Of a stretch of DNA of 64,000 nucleotides, positions 42,540 through 53,529 are shown in pieces. The DNA lies in the NCBI GenBank assembly GCA_020796225.1, contig CM036755.1, forward strand, positions 86,551,803-86,615,802. The letters are read 5' to 3'. The notes beneath the pieces are model-generated. The model did not search any database, was not told where the DNA came from, and saw only the letters and a list, made by a program, of their open reading frames with translations. A program made the position numbers and the translations under genes. Within the stretch, counting starts at the first letter, position 1. Each line of letters opens with the position of its first letter. This DNA is from Arion vulgaris (Eukaryota; Mollusca; Gastropoda; Stylommatophora; Arionidae).

Positions 42540-42785
42540 AAATAAAATATTTGAGTTGTGTAGATGATATTGCCTTGTTAAGTAAAATCAAACAAGACAT
42601 GCAAAGAAAATCTGTAGATGATATTGCCTTGTTAAGTAAAATCAAATAAGATATGCAAAGAAAATCTGCAGATGATATTGCCTTGTTAAGTAAAATCAAA
42701 TAAGATATACAAAGAAAATCTGTAGATGATATTGCCTTGTTATGTAAAATCAAATAAGATATACAAAGAAAATCACACAGCTTTT
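42540..42785 (+). mobile_element. LINE RT fragment expanded as 54-nt repeat (4 copies)
   Basis: The unit TGTAGATGATATTGCCTTGT TAAGTAAAATCAAATAAGAT ATGCAAAGAAAATC encodes DDIALLSKI. The unexpanded relative at 58375-58440 reads LDFADDIALLSRNNQDMQRK, the catalytic RT motif. Confidence 0.88.
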
Positions 42786-43084
42786 CATCCATATGTTTTT
42801 TGTATATTTATTTCGTTCACCCGCTGTCAATTGAGGCGCAAGTCATGACGCCTGGTATTGTGTTTCTGACTGACTTTTGCGTGAGGCCTGCTTACCATTT
42901 TACTGGTGCCTGCTCCACGCGGTGAGCCTTCGCAGTCTTCAGAGATGGTCCATATGTTGAATTGTAAATAAGATATGAAATCACAAAATATAATAAAGAC
43001 ACATATAACAAGTAATGTTTGATGATGGTATACTCGGGGTCTCATGGGGGAGGGAGGGAGGGAGGGGGGAAGAGAAAGAAAGAG

Positions 43085-43612
43085 TGAGGCGTTGAACGTG
43101 ACATGGATTGAACGTGACATGGATTGAAAGTGACATGGATTGAACGTGACATGGATTGAAAGTGATGACATGGATTGAAAGTGATGACATGGATTGAAAG
43201 TGATGACATGGATTGAACGTGACATGGATTGAAAGTGACATGGATTGAACGTGACATGGATTGAAAGTGATGACATGGATTGAAAGTGATGACATGGATT
43301 GAACGTGACATGGATTGAACGTGACATGGATTGAAAGTGACATGGATTGAACGTGACATGGATTGAAAGTGACATGGATTGAACGTGACATGAATTGAAA
43401 GTGATGACATGGATTGAACGTGACATGGATTGAACGTGACATGGATTGAACGTGCCATGGATTGAACGTGACATGGATTGAACGTGACATGGATTGAACG
43501 TGACATGGATTGAAAGTGACATGGATTGAAAGTGACATGGATTGAACGTGACATGGATTGAACGTGACATGGATTGAACGTGACATGGATTGAACGTGAC
43601 ATGGATTCCTAG
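43085..43612. repeat. 16/19-nt minisatellite
   Basis: GACATGGATTGAACGT, with variants GAAAGT and GAAAGTGAT (plus 3 nt), about 31 copies. Multiple minus-strand ORFs are artefacts. Confidence 0.96.
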
Positions 43613-43619
43613 TATGGTC

Positions 43620-44350
43620 ACTTTTATTCGCATACATCTTCTAAAACGCTGGGTCACCACGTCCAAATGGATGACGGGTGGATCCAAAAGGATGTCTTGT
43701 AGAGAGAGAGTGCTGAAGATGTTACATCTGAACTGTGTAACGAGGGTATCTCTGCTACAAATGTGTTTGAAAGAGACCTGAAAGAAGTGTACATACATAT
43801 GTAAGACTGAGAGGAACAAACCTGTGTTAGGTTCGTTTGGATTAAAACAAATACTGCATGTCAGTATATCTGCTGAGAACCGACGAAGGCAAACACAATC
43901 CTAAGACAGAGATGACACGTCTGGTATAGTTTCAGTTGAACACATTCTAAATATGGTCAAAGAATCGAGAAAGGCAAACTCACCGTAAGACTGGGAAGTT
44001 GTGTTACGTTCAATTGAATGCATTTATAAATATTGTCAGAGAACCGATGAAATCTGTCTCAGACAACTCGCTGAAATTAAGCTTGCCATGAAAAAGCATA
44101 GAGAATAAAATCCTCTTTCTAGCTCTGTTCTCATTGTCTATCAAGACAAACTGGATGTCATTACATTTTTGTGTTTTATCTTAATTTTGAAATAGATAAA
44201 ATCACTAACAAAAAACCTGTTTTTTTCAAATACAAGATTTGGTACCATGAGATTGCAAAATAAATATGTCATTTTAACTCAGTGGATTTTCTTGTGAAGA
44301 AACTTTCTTTAGAAAATCCTAGTTGTGTTTATGTTTATTGTCTATTTCCA
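43620..44350 (+). other. Unassigned spacer
   Basis: No convincing element or gene; some repeat-like words (CCGACGAAGGCAAACACAAT and GAATCGAGAAAGGCAAACTC) suggest old local duplication. Confidence 0.4.
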
Positions 44351-44351
44351 G

Positions 44352-44468
44352 GTGGAAGATGTAGTTGATTGTCCACTCTTCCCAGCACGCGAAATTGAAC
44401 CGCACTCACAGGGGGCTTGCGCCAGTCGTCCATCTAGCTACGAACACACTGGACAGGCGGGCATCGAT
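44352..44468 (+). other. Candidate orphan exon (39 codons)
   Basis: A pyrimidine-rich acceptor (GTCTATTTCCAG) opens a frame beginning VEDVVDCPLFPAREIE and running to a possible donor GAT|GTTAAGT. The phase is 0, so it cannot follow exon 15 of the cadherin gene. A related acceptor and exon start occurs at 49365. It may be a downstream gene, an exon of a duplicated locus, or chance; I do not recognise the peptide. Confidence 0.3.
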
Positions 44469-44534
44469 GTTAAGTCGATTTGTACGAGTTGTACACAAAA
44501 ATCACTAGCTGTGTTTATCTTTTCAGAACCGAGA

Positions 44535-44955
44535 TCTCTGTAACGTAGAGGTTAAATGCTTGACTCTGGTGTTAAAGGTAACCGGTTCGCTCCGTCTTAA
44601 AGCCATCTGGATATTTTTCCAGAGATCTCTGATCTCAGTGTAGGTGAGATTGAGTTCCAAGTTCTCTGATCTCAGTGTAGGTGAGATCGAGTTCCTAGTC
44701 CTATCGTAGACCGGCGAGAAAACAGAAGTCCCGTTTTCAATTTGAGCACCTACAAGTTTCCTTGATAGTTCAAAATAAATACAAATTCCTACAAAATATC
44801 TTCACCTCCTCCAGATTACATTGGGGACCCTCTCCGGTGCTACGGAGTTCGTGCACTGCAGTCGAGATCTTCATGTGTAAGAAAGAGATCGGAGCACACA
44901 TGGTTATTTACCCAAGTGCAATGATGATGGTTTTATAAAACTTATCAGAAATAAC
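44535..44955 (+). mobile_element. SINE family D, full-length with tRNA-like head
   Basis: The head AACGTAGAGGTTAAATGCTT GACTCTGG...GGTAACCGGTTCGCTCC carries a B-box-like CCGGTTCGCTCC. The body contains CTGATCTCAGTGTAGGTGAG twice (about 44628 and 44664), then GTGCACTGCAGTCGAGATCT and GATCGGAGCACACATGGTTA. It begins inside the candidate orphan-exon frame. Confidence 0.78.
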
Positions 44956-45049
44956 ACATAAAAACAGTCAGTCAGCATTCGTACACAAATAACATATCAA
45001 ATACATAGGTCCCAAGTTCAAGTTAATCTTGTACAACAGATCTCGCCCG

Positions 45050-45420
45050 AGTGGTTACCGGGGCCCACATTGGGGTGTAAAGAATAGAACCACTGTTACA
45101 TGTCACGCATGTCGTTAGAGTCGACTAAGGATGTTGGGTGTGGGGCTTACTATCCCACACCGTAAAAAATACTAGATGGCTACAGAATGGAGAGCGAACC
45201 AAGTAAACGCTGGCTGAAACCGGACACATCGTCGAAGGATAAGCACCAGAGCTCAAAATGGTGCTGAAGATGTGACGTAAAACACACCAATGCTAGGGAT
45301 GCATGAATCAGATTTCCACATGAATAGAATTTATGGAGAGATCTGGTACATCGGTCTGGGCGGTGATTCGCGAGAGAGATAGATAGAACAGATCTAAGCA
45401 GTTGGAAAACATTAAAAGAA
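45050..45420 (+). mobile_element. SINE-like family B copy
   Basis: CGAGTGGTTACCGGGGCCCA, AAGTAAACGCTGGCTGAAAC CGGACACATCG and GGTCTGGGCGGTGATTCGCG AGAGAG closely match 47690-48025. Confidence 0.85.
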
Positions 45421-45640
45421 GGCTGGAAAGCAGCTGCCAGTGTAAAATTCCTTAATAGAGATTAAAATAAAATTGTGTGCACTTTTAACCATCTTCAATT
45501 TTACATCGGACTCATCGGTGCTACTGAATTCGTGCACTGCCACTGAGATCTTATTGTGTAAAAAAGATATCAAATTACAAATGATTATTTAACGAAGTGC
45601 AATAATGATGTTTCTATCAATCAAGCAAAATATAATTTAT
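45420..45640 (+). mobile_element. SINE family D, 3' half
   Basis: GGCTGGAAAGCAGCTGCCAG, GAATTCGTGCACTGCCACTG AGATC and CGAAGTGCAATAATGATG, with an ATCA tail, placed directly after a family B copy. Confidence 0.75.
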
Positions 45641-45714
45641 GCTTGAGTTTTCACAACTATACAACAGAACAGTAGACTTAATCGATTCAAAAACTGTGTA
45701 CATTATATGTATTT

Positions 45715-46615
45715 TTATATTCTATGTCTATGTGTATATTCTATGTCTATGTGTATATTCTATGTCTATGTGTATATTCTATGTCTATGTCTATATTCTA
45801 TGTCTATGTCTATATTCTATGTCTATGTCTATATTCTATGTCTATGTCTATATTCTATGTCTATGTCTATATTCTATGTCTATATTCTATGTCTATGTCT
45901 ATATTCTATGTCTATGTCTATGTCTATATTCTATGTCTATGTCTATATTCTATGTCTATGTCTATATTCTATGTCTATGTCGATATTCTATGTCTATGTC
46001 TATATTCTATGTCTATGTCTATATTCTATGTCTATGTCTATATTCTATGTCTATGTCTATATTATATGTCTATATTCTATGTCTATGTCTATATTCTATG
46101 TCTATGTCTATATTCTATGTCTATGTCTTCATTCTATGTCTATGTCTATATTCTATGTCTATGTCTACATTCTATGTCTATGTCTATATTCTATGTCTAT
46201 GTCTATATTCTATGTATATGTGTATATTCTATGTCTATGTCTATATTCTATGTCTATGTCTATATTCTATGTCTATGTCTATATTCTATGTCTATGTCTA
46301 TATTCTATGTATATGTCTATATTCTATGTCTATATTCTATGTCTATGTCTATATTCTATGTCTATGTCTATATTCTATGTGTATATTCTATGTATATGTC
46401 TATATTCTATGTCTATGTCTATATTCTATGTCTATGTCTATATTCTATGTCTATGTCTATATTCTATGTCTATGTGTATATTATATATCTATGTCTATAT
46501 TCTATGTCTATGTCTATATTCTATGTCTATGTCTATATTCTATGTCTATGTCTATATTCTATGTCTATGTCTATATTCTATGTCTATGTCTATATTCTAT
46601 GTCTATGTGTATATT
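45715..46615. repeat. 18-nt (hexamer-based) minisatellite
   Basis: TATTCTATGTCTATGTCTA is repeated about 50 times. The 18-nt period and lack of stops gives three overlapping + ORFs of over 300 codons (Tyr/Cys/Met/Ser); these are not genes. Confidence 0.96.
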
Positions 46616-47099
46616 CTTCTGCGTTTGTTCGCTATAAATTCAAGCGTAGTCATGACACCTGGTATGGTGCTTCTGATTGATTTTTGCGTGAAAGCCTACT
46701 TACCGTTTAAAGACGTCTCCCACCATCCAGGCGGGTCTTCTCAAACTTCAATGTCTATCTATTACAACCATCTCTTTCATTATCGTATAGCCTGCATATC
46801 ATACCGTCTGATCTCCAACTTCAAAGTTAAAAAAACACACAACACACTATTATATTATGATTGTTATCTTCACCTGTACTTAGGTCCAGGTGATAATTGT
46901 GATAGATCAGGTAAATGAACAGGTAAATAGTAGGTGTATACCTTACAGATTGTAGATTAGAGCAGTAGCCTGATCCCCTAATAATTAGTTTTTGATTTGT
47001 TACAACTGTGTTTCAAATAATTCAGGATATCAAAGTGTCATTTTGATGAATTGATCAGGTCAGAATTGGTTTCTTTTTTAAACATTTATTTTGATGTAG

Positions 47100-47372
47100 A
47101 TTTGACAGCCCATGTGGTGCCTGGTCCCGCAATGGAAGCAAAGAATAGTACAACTGCGACCTACAACTGCGACCTACAAGGCGACTGAGATAGGGGCCTA
47201 AGGAAGCTACCTTAGTAAATGATAAGCGTCGCAGAAATCGGATGTGCTGGCCTACTTGTAGGCGCATAACTGGCACAACTTAGAATCGCTCTTAAGCTTA
47301 GATCACATAGAAATCACAAAGAGTGGTTAATAAATGGTCGATATAGAGCACTTGAAGAAGAAGAAGAAGAGT
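47100..47372 (+). mobile_element. SINE-like family C copy
   Basis: GGAAGCAAAGAATAGTACAA, GGATGTGCTGGCCTACTTGT and TCACAAAGAGTGGTTAATAA, ending GAAGAAGAAGAAGA. ACTGCGACCTACA is duplicated at 47151-47178. Confidence 0.8.
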
Positions 47373-47549
47373 ACAGATGTTACTTTTATGTTCAGTTCAG
47401 TTTCAGTTCGATTTAAGTTCAGTTTCAGTTTGGAATATCTTTATTTCACTTCGGATATATCCATGTGTTCAGATCTCCTTCTCATTATCTCCAAATATGT
47501 CCAGCGATTAACTGTACCAGTTCCATGTTGATTGATGAACCAACTTATA

Positions 47550-47668
47550 TACCTGTTGTGTTGTTCTATATATACCTGTTGTGCTGTTCTATATATACCT
47601 GTTGTGCTGTTCTATATATACCTGTTGTGCTGCTCTATAATATACCTGTTGTGCTGTTCTTTTCTGGC
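47550..47668. repeat. 23-nt minisatellite (5 copies)
   Basis: CTATATATACCTGTTGTGCT GTT is repeated. Confidence 0.9.
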
Positions 47669-47689
47669 GTCTCAAATCTTTAGTTCCTC

Positions 47690-48025
47690 CCGAGTGGTCA
47701 CCGGGGCCCAAATTGGGGTGTAAAGAATAGAACAATAGTTACCTGCCACGCATGTCGTAAGAGGCGACTAAGGATGTTGGAAGTGGGGCTAGCTACCACA
47801 CACCGTAAAAACACTAGATGGCTACAGAACAGAGCGAACCAAGTAAACGCTGGCTGAAACCGGACACATCGCCGAAGGATAAGCACCAGAGCTCCAAATG
47901 GTGCTGAAGATGTGACGTAAAACACACGAATGCTAAGGCTGCATGAATCAGATTTCCATATGAATAAAAATTATGGGGGAGATCTGGTTTCATCGGTCTG
48001 GGCGGTGATCACGAGAGAGAGAGAA
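47690..48025 (+). mobile_element. SINE-like family B copy
   Basis: Near-identical to 45050-45380: CGAGTGGTCACCGGGGCCCA, GTGTAAAGAATAGAACAATA, GCTGAAACCGGACACATCG and GGGCGGTGATCACGAGAGAG. Confidence 0.85.
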
Positions 48026-48163
48026 ATCTGTAGTTCAATCTCCCACAATCTAGCAGTTGACATTTGTTGGTTTAGAGGTAAATCCTCTTTGCGGCTAAGC
48101 TCTATGAGGGCGTTTAGAATGTCAGCTCTATCCATTGACGGATCCCCCATTATGGTGGCAAGA
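48025..48163 (-). mobile_element. RNase H-type LINE tail fragment
   Basis: On the minus strand MDRADILNALIELSRKEDLP parallels MDRAEIVNALIERDRREDLH at 58051-58110. Confidence 0.65.
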
Positions 48164-48246
48164 GCCGCAGTAGCGTAGTTGTTAGTGAACTCACTTCTTA
48201 GTCTTGTGGTCCTGTTTCAATTCCCCAGTGGGAGCGGCATTTTTTT
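48164..48246 (+). other. tRNA-like sequence (SINE head or tRNA pseudogene)
   Basis: 75 nt with closing GCCGC/GCGGC, an A-box-like TAGCGTAGTTGTTAGTG, a B-box-like GTTTCAATTCC and a TTTTTT run right after (48240-48246), as in a Pol III terminator. The anticodon arm is not clearly formed, so I do not call a functional tRNA. Confidence 0.5.
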
Positions 48247-48252
48247 CTGATC

Positions 48253-48480
48253 GTAACAGCTCTCAGATCCACCCTGCCTCAATTGTGTACCAGGAAAATC
48301 TATGAGAAGTAACAGCTCTCAGATCCACCTTGCCTCAATTGTGTACCAGGAAAATCATTGAGAAGTAACAGCTCTCAGATCCACCTTGCCTCAATTGTGT
48401 ACCAGGAAAATCTATGAGAAGTAACAGCTCTCAGATCCACCTTGCCTCAATTGTGTACCAGGAAAATCATTGAGAAGTAA
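48253..48480. repeat. 56-nt minisatellite (4 copies)
   Basis: GTAACAGCTCTCAGATCCAC CTTGCCTCAATTGTGTACCAGG..., alternating CTATGAGAA/CATTGAGAA between copies. It starts just after the tRNA-like T run. Confidence 0.93.
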
Positions 48481-48524
48481 AGGTGGCATGCGCGATGTTT
48501 ACCCCATTACCCATCTTGAAAAGT

Positions 48525-48792
48525 ACAGTCATAACACCGCATTATGTACATATACCACGTAGCATAACACTGCATTATGTACATATACCATGTAGCATAA
48601 CACCGCTTTATGTACATATACCATGTAGCATAACACCGCGTTATGTACATATACCACGTAGCATAACACCGCTTTATGTACATATACCACGTAGCATAAC
48701 ACCGCTTTATGTACATATACCACGTAGCATAACACCGCTTTATGTACATGAACCCTGTAGCATAACACCGCATTATGTACTTATACCACGTT
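48525..48792. repeat. 33-nt minisatellite (8 copies)
   Basis: GTAGCATAACACCGCTTTAT GTACATATACCAC has period 33 (11 codons), so ORFs appear on both strands. Confidence 0.94.
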
Positions 48793-48799
48793 TTTTACA

Positions 48800-49125
48800 C
48801 CACAACAGAGATGAAGTGTCTGCGCAGAATGCTGGGTGTAACAAGAAGAGACCGGTTGAGAAATGAAGACATCAGGAAAAAAGTGGGTACAACATCAGTA
48901 CTAGACTTCATCAAGAAACAACAAATTAAATGGTTCGGTCACGTAAGCAGATTACCATCAGACAGTGCACCCCAAAGAGCAATGCTGCTCCGATACAATG
49001 GGTACAAAGCAAAAGGCCGGCCACGCAAAAGATGGACCTCAGAGATAACAGAGGCGACGAAAGAGACTATCTACGAAGCGCATACTAGGGCCCGTTTTAG
49101 AAATCTCTTCCTGACCTGACGCTGT
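48800..49125 (+). mobile_element. LINE ORF2 C-terminus, best-preserved copy
   Basis: One open frame to a stop: [60 protein letters not shown] and TRARFRNLFLT. This is the canonical RT C-terminal region of a non-LTR element. It provides the unexpanded parent of the 59-nt array at 2046-3420. Confidence 0.88.
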
Positions 49126-49364
49126 GAGGCATACAGGATTCGAGAAAGAAGAAGAAGAAGAAAAAGACTACGTTTTTTAACAGAGTTTTCTTTGATTTAT
49201 AATATGGTGGTAGTCATCTATCCTGTCTTCTCTCTCATTGCAAACGACATCCATATGACGTGGAATAAAGATAAATGTAATCCTGTATGATTCTGCTTCT
49301 TGAAGTGGAGTTTCATCATGGAGAACAGTTTGAGGTCTACCGATTGTCTATTTCCCTTCCCCAG

Positions 49365-49400
49365 GTGGATGATGAAATTATTTGTCCACTCTTGTTGTTA
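49365..49400 (+). other. Candidate duplicated exon start, interrupted by 60-nt array
   Basis: GATTGTCTATTTCCCTTCCCCAG followed by GTGGATGATGAAATTATTTG resembles 44335-44390 (shared ATTGTCTATTT, CCAGGTGGA and TTGTCCACTCTT). The peptide VDDEIICPL parallels VEDVVDCPL. Right after this homology the 60-nt minisatellite begins, so any exon here is broken. Confidence 0.25.
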
Positions 49401-52032
49401 AGCGTAGGAGTGGGAGCTTTAATTTGAGTTCCAGGATCAGATGAGTCACTCTCGTTGTTAAGCGTAGGAGTGGGAGCTTTAATTTGAGTTCCAGGATCAG
49501 ATGAGTCACTCTCGTTGTTAAGCGTAGGAGTGGGAGCTTTAATTTGAGTTCCAGGATCAGATGAGTCACTCTTGTTGTTAAGCGTAGGACTGGGAGCTTT
49601 AATTTGAGTTCCAGGATCAGATGAGTCACTCTTGTTGTTAAGCGTAGGACTGGGAGCTTTAATTTGAGTTCCAGGATCAGATGAGTCACTCTTGTTGTTA
49701 AGCGTAGGACTGGGAGCTTTAATTTGAGTTCCAGGATCAGATGAGTCACTCTTGTTGTTAAGCGTAGGACTGGGAGCTTTAATTTGAGTTCCAGGATCAG
49801 ATGAGTCACTCTTGTTGTTAAGCGTAGGACTGGGAGCTTTAATTTGAGTTCCAGGATCAGATGAGTCGCTCTCGTTGTTAAGCGTAGGACTGGGAGCTTT
49901 AATTTGAGTTCCAGGATCAGATGAGTCACTCTTGTTGTTAAGCGTAGGACTGGGAGCTTTAATTTGAGTTCCAGGATCAGATGAGTCACTCTTGTTATTA
50001 AGCGTAGGACTGGGAGCTTTAATTTGAGTTCCAGGATCAGATGAGTCACTCTTGTTGTTAAGCGTAGGACTGGGAGCTTTAATTTGAGTTCCAGGATCAG
50101 ATGAGTCACTCTTGTTGTTAAGCGTAGGACTGGGAGCTTTAATTTGAGTTCCAGGATCAGATGAGTCACTCTTGTTGTTAAGCGTAGGAGTGGGAGCTTT
50201 AATTTGAGTTCCAGGATCAGATGAGTCACTCTTGTTGTTAAGCGTAGGACTGGGAGCTTTAATTTGAGTTCCAGGATCAGATGAGTCACTCTCGTTGTTA
50301 AGCGTAGGAGTGGGAGCTTTAATTTGAGTTCCAGGATCAGATGAGTCACTCTTGTTGTTAAGCGTAGGACTGGGAGCTTTAATTTGAGTTCCAGGATCAG
50401 ATGAGTCACTCTTGTTGTTAAGCGTAGGACTGGGAGCTTTAATTTGAGTTCCAGGATCAGATGAGTCACTCTTGTTGTTAAGCGTAGGACTGGGAGCTTT
50501 AATTTGAGTTCCAGGATCAGATGAGTCACTCTTGTTGTTAAGCGTAGGACTGGGAGCTTTAATTTGAGTTCCAGGATCAGATGAGTCGCTCTCGTTGTTA
50601 AGCGTAGGACTGGGAGCTTTAATTTGAGTTCCAGGATCAGATGAGTCGCTCTCGTTGTTAAGCGTAGGACTGGGAGCTTTAATTTGAGTTCCAGGATCAG
50701 ATGAGTCACTCTTGTTGTTAAGCGTAGGACTGGGAGCTTTAATTTGAGTTCCAGGATCAGATGAGTCACTCTTGTTGTTAAGCGTAGGACTGGGAGCTTT
50801 AATTTGAGTTCCAGGATCAGATGAGTCACTCTTGTTGTTAAGCGTAGGACTGGGAGCTTTAATTTGAGTTCCAGGATCAGATGAGTCGCTCTCGTTGTTA
50901 AGCGTAGGACTGGGAGCTTTAATTTGAGTTCCAGGATCAGATGAGTCGCTCTCGTTGTTAAGCGTAGGACTGGGAGCTTTAATTTGAGTTCCAGGATCAG
51001 ATGAGTCACTCTTGTTGTTAAGCGTAGGACTGGGAGCTTTAATTTGAGTTCCAGGATCAGATGAGTCACTCTTGTTATTAAGCGTAGGACTGGGAGCTTT
51101 AATTTGAGTTCCAGGATCAGATGAGTCACTCTTGTTGTTAAGCGTAGGACTGGGAGCTTTAATTTGAGTTCCAGGATCAGATGAGTCACTCTTGTTGTTA
51201 AGCGTAGGACTGGGAGCTTTAATTTGAGTTCCAGGATCAGATGAGTCACTCTTGTTGTTAAGCGTAGGAGTGGGAGCTTTAATTTGAGTTCCAGGATCAG
51301 ATGAGTCACTCTTGTTGTTAAGCGTAGGACTGGGAGCTTTAATTTGAGTTCCAGGATCAGATGAGTCACTCTCGTTGTTAAGCGTAGGAGTGGGAGCTTT
51401 AATTTGAGTTCCAGGATCAGATGAGTCACTCTTGTTGTTAAGCGTAGGACTGGGAGCTTTAATTTGAGTTCCAGGATCAGATGAGTCACTCTTGTTAAGC
51501 GTAGGACTGGGAGCTTTAATTTGAGTTCCAGGATCAGATGAGTCACTCTTGTTGTTAAGCGTAGGACTGGGAGCTTTAATTTGAGTTCCAGGATCAGATG
51601 AGTCACTCTTGTTGTTAAGCGTAGGACTGGGAGCTTTAATTTGAGTTCCAGGATCAGATGAGTCGCTCTCGTTGTTAAGCGTAGGACTGGGAGCTTTAAT
51701 TTGAGTTCCAGGATCAGATGAGTCGCTCTCGTTGTTAAGCGTAGGACTGGGAGCTTTAATTTGAGTTCCAGGATCAGATGAGTCACTCTTGTTGTTAAGC
51801 GTAGGACTGGGAGCTTTAATTTGAGTTCCAGGATCAGATGAGTCACTCTTGTTGTTAAGCGTAGGACTGGGAGCTTTAATTTGAGTTCCAGGATCAGATG
51901 AGTCACTCTTGTTGTTAAGCGTAGGACTGGGAGCTTTAATTTGAGTTCCAGGATCAGATGAGTCACTCTTGTTGTTAAGCGTAGGACTGGGAGCTTTAAT
52001 TTGAGTTCCAGGATCAGATGAGTCGCTCTTGT
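49385..52032. repeat. 60-nt minisatellite (about 44 copies) with an 18-unit higher-order repeat
   Basis: The unit ATGAGTCACTCTTGTTGTTA AGCGTAGGACTGGGAGCTTTAATTTGAGTTCCAGGATCAG encodes THLILELKLKLPVLRLTTRV on the minus strand, giving an 862-codon ORF. Linked variants (GTTATTA at about 49996 and 51076; GTAGGAG at 50181 and 51261; CTCG plus GTAGGAG at 50291 and 51371; paired GTCGCTCTC at 50586/50646 and 51660/51720) recur about 1080 nt (18 units) apart. Confidence 0.97.
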
Positions 52033-52149
52033 TGTGTTCTATCCGTATATATTTCTTGCAGTTTGTTTACTTAATTATCATTTGTCTTTCCTTTGTGAAT
52101 GTTTACAATTTACTAGTTACTTTTGTATTGGTTATTGGTTATTGTTGAC

Positions 52150-52720
52150 TATACTGATGTCATTTTACTTCGGGCAGACCCATAGGTGCTCAGTCTGCCC
52201 CCAAGATATATCGAAGAGTATGCATACTGATGTTTCCCGTGGCTCGCTGATTAAACACACTCCTCAGTCCGCCCCTCAAGCATCCAGTACTATTTGTATA
52301 CCGGGTAACTCTAAACTGCTTAAATCGCAGGATCGATTCAACTTCTAATATAGTGTCCTCATCTAACAGGCAGTCGCGAAGAGATCGAATATCCCACTTA
52401 TCCATCTTCAACTCCCCAACAATCGATGCTGTCGATGCAAGTTTGACCACTCTCTCATTACCGTAAACATCCGCATGCCCAGGACAGTATATCCACATAA
52501 GCCTCTGGAGGTTAGAAACTTCGATAGGCAACATCTACTCATACCGAATCCTGCTCTTCTGGTTCTTGTGAAGCATCGACTGAGAGTCAGATACAACAAC
52601 GGCCCAATAGAGGGTAGCAGTAACGTTGTCTCCATCCTCCTACTAGAAGAAGTTGTTCTGCACGCTCCACTTCGCTCTGCAATAACCTTACTTTTGTAAA
52701 TGTTCTCAATCTTTCCGACC
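52150..52720 (-). mobile_element. RNase H-type LINE fragment
   Basis: The minus strand gives MWIYCPGHADVYGNERVVKL AS, the GHxGxxGNExxxxLA block of RNase H, then a tail (DKWDIRSLRDCLLDEDT). It is frameshifted. Confidence 0.75.
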
Positions 52721-53085
52721 CAAACAACAAAACTGATTTAACATGGGAGATAAGTATTCTAATTTTGGTTTTTAGATTACCGTCTCAAACAATTGGTTTT
52801 TATTATCTACCCTTGAAGAGCTCTTCAAATTAGAATTAATTTAATCAACTGTCGAGCTAAAGGCACTTCAGTTATTCGTACAGCGGTTCTAAGCTTGTGG
52901 CATGTGATAGGCCTCTGCCTGTGTCAATGTTAAGTGTTTTAAAATATTTATTTTTTAACCTGCCAATTAAAAAAATACGGGTGATATAGTAAGTCAAACA
53001 AAGGTACCCGTTGGGATACCGTAAGGGATATTGAGCAATCAACATCAAATTTAAAATGCAGTCATGTCACCACGAACACAAAAAG
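52720..53085 (+). other. Unassigned spacer
   Basis: AT-rich sequence with no recognised feature. Confidence 0.4.
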
Positions 53086-53490
53086 AGCAATGTTCAACAC
53101 AATCTTTCTCCCAACATTATGATATCAGTGCCAAACTGAGACGCTGACATCAAATGATAGAAGAAAACTAGACACGACAGAGATGAAGTATCTACGCAGA
53201 ATCTTGGGGGTAACAAGAAGAAACAGGTTAGGAAAAAAATGGGTACAACATCAGTACTGAACTTCATCAAGTAACAACAAATTAAATGGTTTGGTCACAT
53301 AAGCAGATTACCAAACAGAAAGTGCACCGCAAATAGCAATGTTACTCCGATACAATGGATACAAAGCAAAAGACCGGCCACGCAAAAGGTGGACCTCAAA
53401 GATAACAGAGGCGACTTAAGAACACTAATTATGAAGCGTACACAAGGTCTCGTCCTAGAAACCTCTTCTTATCCTGACGCTGTGATTGGA
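53085..53490 (+). mobile_element. LINE ORF2 C-terminal fragment (degenerate)
   Basis: ACAGAGATGAAGTATCTACG CAGAATC, AATTAAATGGTTTGGTCACA and GGCCACGCAAAAGGTGGACC parallel 48810-49060, with small deletions and stops. Confidence 0.8.
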
Positions 53491-53529
53491 GAACAGAGAG
53501 AAAGAAAGATCATCAAATAGCTTATCTTG

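Noticed and set aside
45639..46918. ORFs of 318-403 codons rich in Tyr/Cys/Met
   Set aside because: Translation of the TATTCTATGTCTATG array in three frames.
48164..48238. Functional tRNA gene
   Set aside because: A/B-box-like words, a closing stem and a T run are present, but no clear anticodon arm; more likely a SINE head or tRNA pseudogene.
49378..51966. 862-codon minus-strand ORF as a real repeat protein
   Set aside because: The 60-nt period preserves the frame automatically and the parent is a LINE C-terminus; no promoter, start context or non-repetitive domain.
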